A stretch of DNA of 64,000 nt, taken from the NCBI GenBank assembly GCA_026874595.1, contig CM049317.1, positions 75,732,891 through 75,796,890 of the forward strand, read 5' to 3'. A program made the position numbers and the translations under genes. The notes under the pieces are model-generated. The model was given only the letters and a program-made list of their open reading frames with translations. It did no database searches and was not told the DNA's origin. This DNA is from Sipunculus nudus. Lineage: Eukaryota; Annelida; Sipuncula; Golfingiida; Sipunculidae. Shown here in pieces: positions 44,072 through 55,922 of the stretch. How positions within the stretch are numbered: the first letter of the stretch is position 1; each line of letters begins with the position of its first letter.

Positions 44072-45176
44072 ATTTTAATGGAAGAGACGTCTTATTTATC
44101 TTTATAGTGTTTTGCCACTGCTTCAGAGAATAACAAACAATCGTCTCATGGTGTTTTAGGCTAAAGGTCTGTGTACCATTCATGACAAATCATTGATCAT
44201 TGACCTGAAGAGAACGGTTACCGACCTGCAGTGGATGATGCTTCGACCTGATGTGTCCCCTTGCCGGGTACTATGTGCTGCTTCAACAAGAGTAATGTAT
44301 GCATTGATATCAGGCAGACTGCCGTCAGGTGTATCCTTAGTGGTCGCCAGGTGGACAACCGTTTGTTGCTCTAGTTGCTGGAAAAGCCAACAGGTCATGT
44401 AACCTTTATAAATATAGATTGCCTATTACAAAAAAAGGAATCATGTAAAGAATATATATTTCATGAAAGAATATTTTGATATACATTCAATATATTATCA
44501 GCCCTCGTTGATTTACTATAAATCTACAGGTTTGATTTACATGTTGTGTATATGTGTCAATGTATCATTTACTGTATATATAAAAGGGTTTCTTGTATAC
44601 CCTAGTTCTTTTGTGAGGACAATGTGTTACCCAAATTTAATATTTTGTAGTTCGAATTAATATTCCACTTCTAAGAAGCACCCGTTTCATTTATATCATT
44701 CATGTCAGATTACATCATAGGATTGTGAATAACTTTCCCGGACTGAGTACAGTCCGACTGATTTGACATAGCCGTCGTCCCTGGTGGTAGATTTTACAGA
44801 CACACGTAAAGGCCCGTAGGTGTTACTCTTGATGTAATCTGAGAAAACCTAAAATGTGAAAAAAATACAAAACACATTCATGCCTATCCACTAAAGGTTA
44901 ACACGATGTCCATTGTGTCACTCACCAGGCCTGGTCGTTAAATGTTGACTAAGTTTTGACTACGTTAAATGTCGACTACCTTGACAGAATTACTATGGCA
45001 GCTTTGACCGAGACTACATGTGAATCATTTGGACTGTTTAGCATTAATATTTCCTCCAATTAGCCCCACAAAACCGAAACCATTTAATTATAATAATAAT
45101 TATAATACATTAATTTAATCCAAGTGTAGTGTTTACTTTCACTAGAATTTAATAACTCTATGATATATACACAAAC

Positions 45177-45179
<3 letters not shown>

Positions 45180-45228
<49 letters not shown>
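45180..45228. repeat. (TA)n array next to a paralog D2 exon
   Basis: Pure TA run 21 bp downstream of the donor of exon 45377-45249. Confidence 0.9.
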
Positions 45229-45231
<3 letters not shown>

Positions 45232-45422
45232 GGCAGAATCAAAAGTACCTCTGCTTCGAACACGTTAAGGGCCACGACCACATTGCACTCATAATCACGA
45301 ATGAGGCGCCAGATGTCATTAACGGTGGTCTCTAGTGGAGACTGCGTGGCGAGCATACCGTCATTTCTCCCGTCTCTCTGGAACAGATCACTAAGGTACC
45401 ATTTAAAACATTTAAAACGGGG

Positions 45423-45729
45423 CTGGGCTAAATACCGAAATACACAAAAATCACCTAAAAAATACCAAAATACACCGAAATACACTGAAATAACACCGAG
45501 AAACAATTAAATAACACCGAAATACATTTACATAACACTAAATTCACACTGAAATAACACCGAAATATACTTAAATAACAGTGAAATACACTGGAATAAC
45601 AGTCAATACCACCAGTATATATGTTCAATACACAATATATATACATTTAAACCTTATTAATATATAATCTATATTTATAATATAAATATGAATATATAAA
45701 ACCCAATTTATGATCTTTAAGAAACCTTG

Positions 45730-45764
<35 letters not shown>

Positions 45765-46312
45765 ATATATAAATATATAAATATATAAATATATACTTAT
45801 ATCTAAAGTATATATATTTATATATGTATATATATATATTTTTTTTTTCTAGGTTATAAATATATATATAATATAATTATATATAAGAAACCTATAAAAT
45901 AAAGATAGACCTAGAAGGAATTTTTTTACAGTAACAATAGTATTATCATCTTTGCACCCTCAGAATTAAGTTAGTCACACACCAGAGTAGATGTCAATGG
46001 ACTGTTTACTCTCCTATTTACCTTTTCCCCTTGGAGCTCCTAGGAAGCCCACTCCACAGCCAGGTTTGTACCTGCTTCACCCATGACTGGACATACACAT
46101 CCAGCATTATGTGACATAATGGCATCCACCCAACTTGTTTAGATGCTGCACATGGTAATGCCAGGGTAGGGTTTCTCAATGTTTATAAATCTATTATGAC
46201 TATACTAAGCTCAATTATATATTAGCTCAAAATACACCGAAATAACAACAAAATACAATGACATGACACAATAATACACTGAAATAACTGTCATTACCAC
46301 CAATATAGGTGT

Positions 46313-46350
<38 letters not shown>

Positions 46351-46842
46351 ATTATAAATCTATTATGACTATGCTAAGCTCAATTATATATTAGCTCAAA
46401 AGGCACCCAAATAACAATAACATACAATGAAATAACATAATAATACACCGAAATAACTGTCATTACCACCAGTATAGGTGTATAATATATATATATATAT
46501 TATTATAAATCTATTATGACTATGCTAAGCTCAGTTATATATCAGCTCAAAATGCACCGAAATAGCAACAAAATACAATGCAAATAACACGATAATACAC
46601 TGAAATAACTGTCATTACCACCAGTATAGGTGTACAATATATATATATTTAATTATATATATATATATTTATATAAAAGGTATATATATATATATGTATA
46701 CTGGTGGTAATGACTTTTATTTCGGTGTATTTTGGTGTTATTTCAGTGTTATTTCAGTGTATTTTGGTGTTATTTTAGTGTATTTTGGTGTTTTTTCGGT
46801 GTATGTTGGTGTTTTTTGGTGTATTTCGGTATTTAGTCCAGA
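45423..46842. mobile_element. Foldback-like element with long inverted arms built of short repeats
   Basis: The left arm (about 45423-45620) begins CTGGGCTAAATACCGAAATACAC and is a string of CACCGAAATA/CACTGAAATAA words ending CCACCAGTATA. The right arm (about 46695-46842) is the inverse, starting TATACTGGTGGTAATGAC and ending GTATTTAGTCCAG. Between them lie AT arrays and three tandem copies of a unit of about 150-170 bp that starts ATAAATCTATTATGACTATG (46185, 46354, 46504), each also ending in CATTACCACCAGTATAGGTG. No protein coding. It interrupts the intron between two D2 exons of the pseudogene; the intact gene's intron (22106-22459) lacks it. Confidence 0.72.
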
Positions 46843-48207
46843 ACCTTTGTCTGAGAAAGAAACGATGTGTATTTAGTTAGGTCACCATGATATAATAAAT
46901 TTTTTAGGAATACATGATAATCATATATGAAAATGTAAATAAAATAAGTTAAATGTCGTAATTCTTGGCAGAATTACAGTACATAGAAAAATCATCGAAC
47001 AATTAAAACCCTTTTAATATTGGGATTCATGGCAGGATTAAACTAAATAAAATGCGAAAAATAATTATACTAGAGAACAACTACCATAAGAATTTTCCAG
47101 CATAATAGTCAGACATTTGGGACTTTATTTTTAAAGTCACTATTTAGTAAACATATTGTAAACACTCAGCATTATAGTGAGTTTTTACTTATAACATTTA
47201 CAAAGACAGCATTGGCGTAATCGTTAGAGCGTGGGACAGTTGTCATGAGCAGGGGGCGCCACTTGTCAAACGGAAGTAATTGTGGGTTCCGGTTCTTCAT
47301 CTTGTTCTCCTCCAGTCGACCTGCGGTAGTTTCTTCAGGTCTCACCAGGCGTCTCATCGCCTCTAACATCTGAAAAATCATGTATAAGTAAAATTCCTAT
47401 TTCACTTTTAAACCAGTTACAGTATGATCATCAGCCTTAAACGAATGTTAGCTGAGTACTTTAAATACCGATTATTTGCCTGCCATTCATACTCGATATT
47501 AAATATTCAAAGGGCTCCCATGTATTAAATTTTTCTGTCAACACTAAATTTAATTCCGACCTATATATGTTGGTCGCAACACTAATTCATCCAGAGTGCA
47601 TTAAGATTAACAACATATTTAAGGAAATGAATTTCACATATATAAAAAATTGTTTTGATCTTGAATAAAGGCAAGTTTGCCTGAGAATAGAGGGCGACAT
47701 TGTCTTAAATAATTAGACAATCATGAGGTACCTTGTCACCCCAGGGTGATAATAAATATATAGAAATGTATACCTGAAATTGTGTCTTTAATTCTTCACT
47801 CTGATGTTCATTCATCCAGCCTTCAAAGGTTGTGACATCGTGGACAATCTTCCCACAATTTAATGCTTCCAGTAGGGTTTCATGGATAAACTTGTACTGG
47901 TCCTGAAGTAAGAATTTCTGGCTATGAACTATAGTGTAATGTTTATTATCAAACAGGTAGTATTTATATTATGAAAATATCCCAACATTTTCGGGCATGG
48001 TATTGTTCTAAAATTCTTTCGAGTGAAACTTTGTTTTCTTCTACACGGGACAGAATATTTCTCGAGACTACCGATAAATGGCTTTATATTCATACCCTAC
48101 CATTTTGTAATATTTCTGCTGCAACCAACAACAAAACAGCTAATTTTCCCATAGAAAATGAACTTATCAGATTTATTTGGGGGTGAAAGATCAAAAGTAT
48201 CAGTTAC

Positions 48208-48771
48208 CAGACTCCTGACCATGTTAACTCTATGGTTCCTAAGCTCCTCGACTCAGTTGTACACGCTGACCCGCCCCTCCTGTTTCGCCTGCTTCAGCAG
48301 ATAATCCATGGAGAGGAAGGTCCCTGTCGGCCCCACGCCATCACTGATGAAATGACATAAAACCTCAACATCGTTTAAAGATCATAATCCTGTCTTATGT
48401 GTCATTAGCTGATCAAGGAAAATTAAGAATATATACGTATATTCGCTACCTTATTGCATGTAAATAATTAGCAAGTATTGATATGATATACTGATTATAT
48501 TATTATTATATAAAGTAAAGATTACGATGGTCTAGTGGGATCAAAGTGTACTCAGACTAAGTCATTAAAATAACAAAAATGAATACCACTGGCTGCATTA
48601 CCTGCGTATTTTTCTATACTACCTGCAGTGTACAACCATTGGCCCTCGTGTGTTGTCATAGTGATTTGTTGCTTCTTGGTGGTATGTCAGCAAAGCCGTA
48701 GGACTCAAAGGGGTCCCGTGGTCAGTCCAGGAGATAAACTGCATGTGCCTCACAGATTTACACTCACCATC
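48208..48771 (-). pseudogene. Paralog D1 WPD and P-loop exons with catalytic losses
   Basis: The exon at 48771-48623 reads FISWTDHGTP (Pro lost from WPD) and ends VVHC. The exon at 48343-48208 then gives SDGVGPTGTF, so the active-site Arg is Pro, and 24 codons later the codon for Cys in VYNCVV is TGA. The intact gene has SAGVGRTG and TGT at these places. Splice sites of both exons are still good. Confidence 0.9.
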
Positions 48772-51252
48772 CTAGAATAAGCAAACACAGTGGCAATGAT
48801 AACATTTGTATGGAGTGGAGAATGCCGTTATTTTACTTGCAAATTCAGAAAAACAATCCTTGATTCGCCCAATCACACTGCAGTTAATATTTTTGGAAAA
48901 GTTGAAGGACTGTTGAATTATCAACGTTTGTTGAGCCGCAATTTTGCCCGCAGTGCTAGTGATCATAGGAACCAAAGAACCATTTTTTATAATCCATAAA
49001 ATCATAGGTAGATATGTAAACAGCTTAGTTTGTCACTTTATCACCTGACTTCTTTAATTAGGCCTATTCCGATATTTGATGATCACTTGAACTTGAACAT
49101 TAGTCCAAACGCACACAGGCTGTTTGTTTTGCATTAATCGCCTGTTTGTAAAATTTGAGGCCCGCCTATACAATCCAAAACACAGTCAACAAGGACATCT
49201 AGTAGCATACCAGACAGACGGTTTTCAACTAGGGGCCTTTCAACTTCAGCACATATGCAAACATTCATCTTAGGTTACATGATTTTTATGTTTATTACCA
49301 TTGGCTGATCTACCGTGTTAACAAACAACTTGTAGCTAAACAAGCTCATACAGCCATCCAAAAAGCGCCATAAGATTTTTCCTTTACAGAAATTACCTAC
49401 AGTTTATTAATATGTACGCAGGCTCAGTCAGAAATTAAATAAATTCCACAAAAATGGAAATAGCTGCTTAAAGGATCACTGTGCCAAAGGACAAATATAT
49501 GGACATAGCTAGAGAAAAAGCGTTAAACGAAATTCCCCAAGCATGTAAAAAGTATATATGAGCGCTGGAGGTAAATGTACTGAGAAATATACTAGGCACC
49601 TTGTATAAAAAAAGTTCCCGGGTAACGTGATTTGGACTCTGGTCAGTCTTTTTCAAAGACACGATTATCTCGTTAAATAATATGGGCTTCTCATCATCAT
49701 GCTAATACTGTTCACCTTTAGCCTACAAATAACAAACACTTTACGGAAAGGCATGTTGCCTGGATAATTTTTGCTTTCATGTGACCAATAATTTATATAA
49801 AACAATACCCGTTATCCACTGGGTTAAACAAAACCGTTACCCACTGTGTCACCTTTAAGAGGAAGTCTGTGCATTAAATTTCAGCAAAATGTGTTTCTTA
49901 CATAAGGAATTTGTTCATCTGGCGTCTCTGTCTTTTAGGCTTTTACCGATCTTGACGATAATCGTACAAATCAGCTACCAACAATCTTTATTTTGCTTTA
50001 ATATATTTTTTTACGGTGTTAGACATTATTCTTTCCTATCCGTTAAAGATAATGTTTGCATTAATATTTGCGGCACCGGTTATGTTTAATAAAAGTCGCA
50101 CAACCAGGCACAGGCTAATTTTAGGTTATGTAGACAAACAGGATGGATAATTCAGCAGTATATACTTTAAAAACCTTTGTACAAATTGTGCTGCATTTTA
50201 TATATACCTTTTCTCCTTGTCTTCTTTAAGTGCTCTCAGCATGATAATCAGCAGAACGTCGTTTTCCCAGACCATGAGGATGAAGTCAGCCAAGGTCACC
50301 TCAACTGGTCCTAATGAATGGTGGACATGATCCTACAATTCATGTCTAATTTACATGTTTTAACATGACAAGGGTTTCCACGGGGCGAATCGGCATGAGC
50401 CTAGTTCACTTGTGGTCCTTTTTGACATGGATAAGATAACTGGCTGATTTATGATAGATAGGGCTGCGAAAGTACTTTTGCAAAATTATGTCAAATTTGT
50501 CAGGATTTATGAGAAACTATGAAAGAAGAAATCCCTTATTTCGCACCTTGCATCGTGCTAGACAGTTTAAGAATAAAAACGAGCATTTCCAACGAATAAA
50601 AACAGTGGACAACGATCGGGTATCACTTTGGTTTATTTTCATATTAGTAAAACGTAAGCAGTACTTGTAATGATAAAATAGGTTATAAACAACACAATGA
50701 ATAGTATTTAGGAAAATGACAGGACAATTTCCTTTTTATAATGAAAGACCATAAGAACTAGTTTCTTATTTGAGCGTGAAACAGCATTAAGAAGAAGCTA
50801 AATTTATTAGGAAAACAATCTCAATTTGTTTTGCTTTGTTCAATGTTAATTGTATTATGTGAGAATGGTGAGGAATGTTTCTCTTTAGGTGATGGAAAAA
50901 ATACCCAGGGACATGTACACCTACCTTGAGCAGAAATAAATGTGATCGAGTCGTCATAGCCCTGAAGAAATAAATAAAACACTATTTTATCACATGAAAA
51001 TAATGTATTCATAATGTATCACATATAACTATATCTTAATTTGTCTGAGTTGCATATCGTCAAGAAATAAAAAACACGAAATTAAACTTTATAACCTATT
51101 TATATATTGGCTATGGTCTCACAAGACGTACCGGAATGTAGCTTGTGTTGATGTAACCAGACACAGAATCATCGCCCAACATCTGAAGCTTCACGCGGTT
51201 TTGATTGTCTGGCAAAGAATAAGTTGTGCTGATGAAGACGGTGGTCGTAAAT

Positions 51253-51256
<4 letters not shown>

Positions 51257-51303
<47 letters not shown>

Positions 51304-51567
51304 ATGGTATGCTTGTACGCAGTCTTTCTTCCGCGGGCACACAGCGCTCTATGTTTTGCAACAGAGCATGATATGCGATGAATTTGAATCACTACCGTAG
51401 GTTTCGCCTCATCTGCTCATCAGGTGACTGAAGTTCAACTAATTGTGATATTGTTTTTTATAATTTCTTTTTAGCACGGTTAGGCGCCCTTGAACGACCA
51501 TGGCGGCAGGTAGAAATAATTTCCGAAAGAACCTGTTGAACAAACGTTCGGTAATTGTTTCTCTCTC

Positions 51568-51628
<61 letters not shown>

Positions 51629-51640
51629 TCCTTGAATGTA
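51257..51640. repeat. Paired (TA)n arrays in the gap where paralog membrane exons are missing
   Basis: TA arrays at 51257-51299 and 51571-51626. Sequence homologous to the intact gene's intron is seen up to about 51256 and again from about 52030, but not between. The interval holds the ribozyme-like motif at 51380-51437. Confidence 0.8.
51380..51437 (-). ncRNA. Type I hammerhead ribozyme motif
   Basis: On the minus strand the order is stem I (TCAC, 51427-51424), core CTGATGAG (51423-51416), a short stem II (GC..GC around AGATGAG), CGAAA (to 51402), stem III ACC-TAC-GGT, then A at 51393 and stem I partner GTGA (51392-51389). All invariant core positions of a hammerhead are met, with a GUA cleavage triplet between 51393 and 51392. 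Stem I continues with further pairs (GAA with TTC) beyond an internal loop. Very short stems II and III are typical of hammerheads in Penelope-like retroelements and retrozymes. I recognise no linked coding region, so the host element is unknown. Confidence 0.72.
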
Positions 51641-52689
51641 TGCCGATGAAAAATGCATGCTGGTTGTGGACCCCACGATCTGAGCATATCTGATTATAGT
51701 TTGGAACATCTTACTTTCTTTGAATGGTTTCGAGTTTTTCTCACTGCTCTTTTGTTTTAAATACACTAATTACTTATTGGATGTAAACCGTGTTTCCTTA
51801 CTTCATAACCCTATCGGATAATTAGTGAAACCTATAATAGTTTGGAAGTCAGGTTATAAAAAATACTTAATTTATTGCTGTTTAGAAGGCACATAAGCTC
51901 AGTTAGTGAAAGTGCATTTAGATCACTGATTTTCTGAAAGACAGCTAAAGACCATTTACATGCGTTCTAACTTTGAGTAATGCAAATAATTTAAAATTGA
52001 CATTTTTTTTCAATGTGACAGGGAGTGATAGGCCACTGTTTATTTCTTTTCTTAATCAGATAATCCGTCATAATATCAACATAAATAACACAATAGGAAT
52101 ATAGAATAAGACATATAACCATTCAAACTTTTACGACTCTAACACACACTTTATAAGGTGAGCTTCCACTCTTGGTATGGACAAATTACTTATAACACGA
52201 CTGTGTAAGAACAATCGGGTTCACGGAATTTCTTTATTTCCGCAAATATAATAAAACCGTAAAATTATGTGATTTTTAAAAGAATTACTCACAGCTTGCT
52301 TCTGTGTGAGCACAGCTGGATCCATAGATACACTGTTTACACACGCAGCTACCGTTCTTAGGGTCACAGCCGGATGTGTCACGACAGTTTTCAGGACCTG
52401 TTTCATTACAGTTATTGCCGTACGTTCCGGGTTGGAAAACTGCAAAGATACAGAGAAGACAGAAAAGAGCGTTAGTCTTCACTACAAATGCGATATGTGA
52501 AAAAGCTCATCCATACCTTCTTTTTTTTTTATAAAACTATATCAAAGGATACTAGTGAAACACAAGTTTACATTTTAATGTTTAGTAGAGAATTCTCCCT
52601 TTCCAGTTAATATGTTATTAGTATCTCTGGAAAAACACTTTGTATTGGTCTTTCATGTTCCCTCCGAAAATAATAAATTCGAGATATAA

Positions 52690-52810
52690 GCTGCTTGCCA
52701 GCCTGGTCCATGCCAGGCCCAGGCTTCTCACAAACGTGGATAGTATTTAAATTGATGCATTTACTGCTATGACTGCTATCACTGTTGATACCAAACGTAC
52801 TACTTCTGCA
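52690..52810 (-). pseudogene. Paralog EGF7 exon, badly decayed
   Basis: The acceptor and first residues survive (ECRSSTFGIN for [10 protein letters not shown]), but the cysteine pattern is gone (SDSSHSSKCINLNTI) and the 3' end with its donor cannot be recognised. It sits between well-preserved EGF6 and EGF8 paralog exons. Confidence 0.75.
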
Positions 52811-53111
52811 TTCTGTGTACAAAATCCATCAGATTGAAAGTCAACAATTTCGGATAGATGTCCGCAGATTAAACTTACAACGATGTTTAAAAGTGTCATC
52901 CAATTAAAAGTGCTATTATTTTAGGTAACATTTTACGTAGAATTTAAGATTACCAACATCGCTGTGTGACACTCACCCTCGTGGCAGGTCGGAGGCCGGT
53001 ATCCCGCTTGACAAGTGCAGCCGCCCGTTGTCTTGTCACACACTCCGGGTTCCTCACAGTAATCTGAGCAGGTATCCATACAATCAAGCCCGTACCGCCC
53101 TTCTCCGCATG

Positions 53112-55922
53112 CTGCCCAGTATATGTGTTATTAAACCAGACAAAAGCATGATGTAAAATGAATCACCATTATGTTTTTAGTTTCTCCTTTAGGTAAACCC
53201 AGCTGAAGCTGTTCTATGATTATCATAAGGTTATACTTTTGTTCTCGATTATTTTACTTCAAAGATGGCATATTTTATATTTTTGTATGTATACATTTTA
53301 GCGTACAACATTTCTTCATTTATAAAGATTAATAACACGCCAGTTTTGTTATCAATAATTCAGCTCTGGTTTAGCACTCATTTAAGATTTTTAGTTTTTT
53401 ATTTAAATAATAACCGTCGTTATTTCGTTGGTTTTTCTTTAATTTCAGAATAAAGGCTCCATGTTATTGAACGACGTAATAAATTAAAAATTTTTATAAC
53501 AGATATTAAATTATATTACTTTGAACGATCAGAAATGAAAAGGAAAAACTAAAACAGAAAAAATAATGTTTGAAAGTCCCGCCGATAAACGTCACTTGCC
53601 ACATTCTGATATGATATATAAAAAAAGGCTTTTGTTGGGTCATTGCTAATACCTTAACCACTTTTCACCTGATATTAATATTATACGGCATTTGGAGACA
53701 GATGGGAGTTTGGCGTTTTGCATGTCCTGTTCTCACAATCGCCCACTTTGTTAAAAAATCTGCTGCACAACATATTAATCATAGGGTTGTTAAGAACACC
53801 GTAAAGTCGCTCTTCTTTATTGCAATTTAAAATAATAAGGTGTACACCTTTCTGTTTACGCCTGGATATACAGGATATATGAAGATATGTAGTAAAATAA
53901 ATATACACAGACGATAACCCATACACATATTTATTGAATTCAAAATGTTCATACAAATCCTCATATATCCCGGAGAAATGAATACAAAGACAGCATTTTC
54001 AAACCAGCAGAAGTTACATATGGACATAAAACAACTAGTATCAAATATAAAAATATGCACCAGTAAGTATATCGAAGACCACATTGTCTCGGGCGCATAT
54101 TTCGGCATAATTTAATGTACTGCATATGTTAGAGTAATTTATTTAATGTAAATACAGTCGCCTATGCGCTTGGCTTGCTCAGTCGAATCAAAGTTATAAC
54201 CCCACTATCAATAGGCAATAGATTATAGTCATAAGTACATCGACCCCACACCTTTTTAACTATAGACGCCTGGGTCACCTTAAGAACATGTCGAGAACTT
54301 ATTGAAAACAGGCTTCGATTCTAGTAGGTTTATTCTGCATTTTCTGTTTACAAATGTACATACATTTGATCATTATATATATATACTGGACCATTAATAA
54401 AGTCCATATGAGCGATATCAGCAGCAATAAGGTTTCTAAATGTTCGGGATTAGGGTTAGCTGGTCTCAAGGCAATGAGGTACCTCAGCACGTTTTCATTA
54501 TAACGGTTAACCGCTATTGCATATCAGCACCATCTTTGATTCATTATTGAAGCACATAACGTTTGCGTAGGGCATTCAAACTGGACAATCCTTTGTATAT
54601 TCATATGCATTTGAGTGGATCGCCGACGAAAATACATCAGGATTCACTCTACTGAGCTCAACTATGGTTAAAGTTAACATTTAATCGGAAAGACATCTTA
54701 CACTACTTAATCCTTCAATCTTTGCACACTAAATGGCGCGGAAAAGCAAAAGCGGTGGTTACCATTAATGACAATACCCTTGTTAAAGGGTACCCCTATT
54801 TACATCTAGATTTTAATATAAGTAAGCTTAAGCATGTTCGCTTTAATTTAACATTTTAAAAAACAATACACGTTGCCGGGGCACACTGACACAGGTATGA
54901 GAATGTTGAATGATATAACATTTTACCGTTTTGTTAAAATTACCAGATTGAGAGGACAAAAAAAATTATCGTATGAAATAACACGTAGGTTATTATTTGG
55001 ATTATTATGTTCTTTAGATGATGTTGTCATTTTAAGCATCACTTTAAAATTTAAAATGAATTTGTATTACTGAATCTTAGGACACGTAACATTATTTTCG
55101 AAGTCACAATATATCAATAAACATTCAGAAAAATGCTGATGTGTGAATCATTTACTAGGTCTGATGGCTACATAAAATTACCATTTAGGTATCACTTGTC
55201 GTCACTGTGATTCACAAGATGACATTTACCCAGATGTATACCTCTAGTTGTATTAACACTAAGGTTTCTTGTGATGCCAAAATATCTAAAACACATTCAC
55301 AACGTTCTTTGATTTTTTATTCAATATCTAAGACAGTACTGCTCCAAAATAACATGTTGGTGAATTATAAGGCAAAAAGCAGTGACTGATGTTCGGTATA
55401 AAGCACATGCATCCTTACAAAATAAACACAGTGATTGAGATTCAATATTTATCACAGGCACCCTTACAACATGGACACAGTGACTTATGATCAATCGTTA
55501 AGACAGGATCGTTTACAACAGGGTATGTCGATGAATTACAAGACAGGAACCAGTGAATGAACTTCATTTTTTTCGAGAAACATCTTTTCTTAAAGATATG
55601 TGAGAAATATTTGGTAATTTAATGAGAGTTAAAAACAGCATATGTGTCCAAGTTAATTTGAAACTAGATATTGATATCTAATCATTTATAAAAACCGAAC
55701 ACGTCCTTCAGGTAAGAAAAAAGCATTTGTCGAGTAATATCAGTTTGGATGATACCCGCGAGTGTATTTCACAAAATTCCCTAGAAAGGAGGTTCCGTTT
55801 ATGTTAGTAGCATATGATTAATAGATAACTATATGCCAATAGCATTTCAGGACCACTACTTATACAAAAGTTAAGTAACTTAACTGATATTTGTAAGATA
55901 AAGTTAGTGGTCTGTTTGTGTG
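53112..55922. other. Spacer upstream of the pseudogene, no gene recognised
   Basis: The first 140 bp or so still resemble the intron upstream of EGF6 in the intact gene (GTGTTATTAAACC, AGACAAAAGCAT). Beyond about 53250 no homology, domain or RNA gene is seen; paralogs of EGF1-5 and of the kringle were looked for and not found. Confidence 0.55.

Larger units (their letters stand above)
42086..53111 (-). pseudogene. Tandem duplicate of the receptor phosphatase, 5'-truncated and decayed
   Basis: Exons with the lengths of the intact gene, 5' to 3': 53111-52977 (EGF6), about 52810-52690 (EGF7, broken), 52439-52293 (EGF8), 51208-51132, 50961-50925, 50310-50208, 49722-49600, 48771-48623, 48343-48208, 47902-47774, 47369-47196, 45377-45249, 44848-44738, 44377-44226, 43415-43280, 42160-42086. 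Lesions: TAG at 49704-49702 in place of Trp of QYWPDD; TGA at 48255-48253 in place of Cys of VYNCVV; 1-bp deletion in the 103-nt exon at 50310-50208; D1 CX5R Arg changed to Pro (codon 48330-48328); WPD changed to WTD; donor GGTACG replaced by GGAAAG at 44738. EGF1-5, the kringle, membrane and juxtamembrane exons are absent. A functional receptor cannot be made. Identity with the intact gene is high in exons and detectable in introns. Confidence 0.9.

Noticed and set aside
48270-48296. CTGAAGCAGGCGAAACAGG resembling a hammerhead core
   Set aside because: It is coding sequence of the paralog D1 exon, and CTGAAG breaks the CUGAUGA core.
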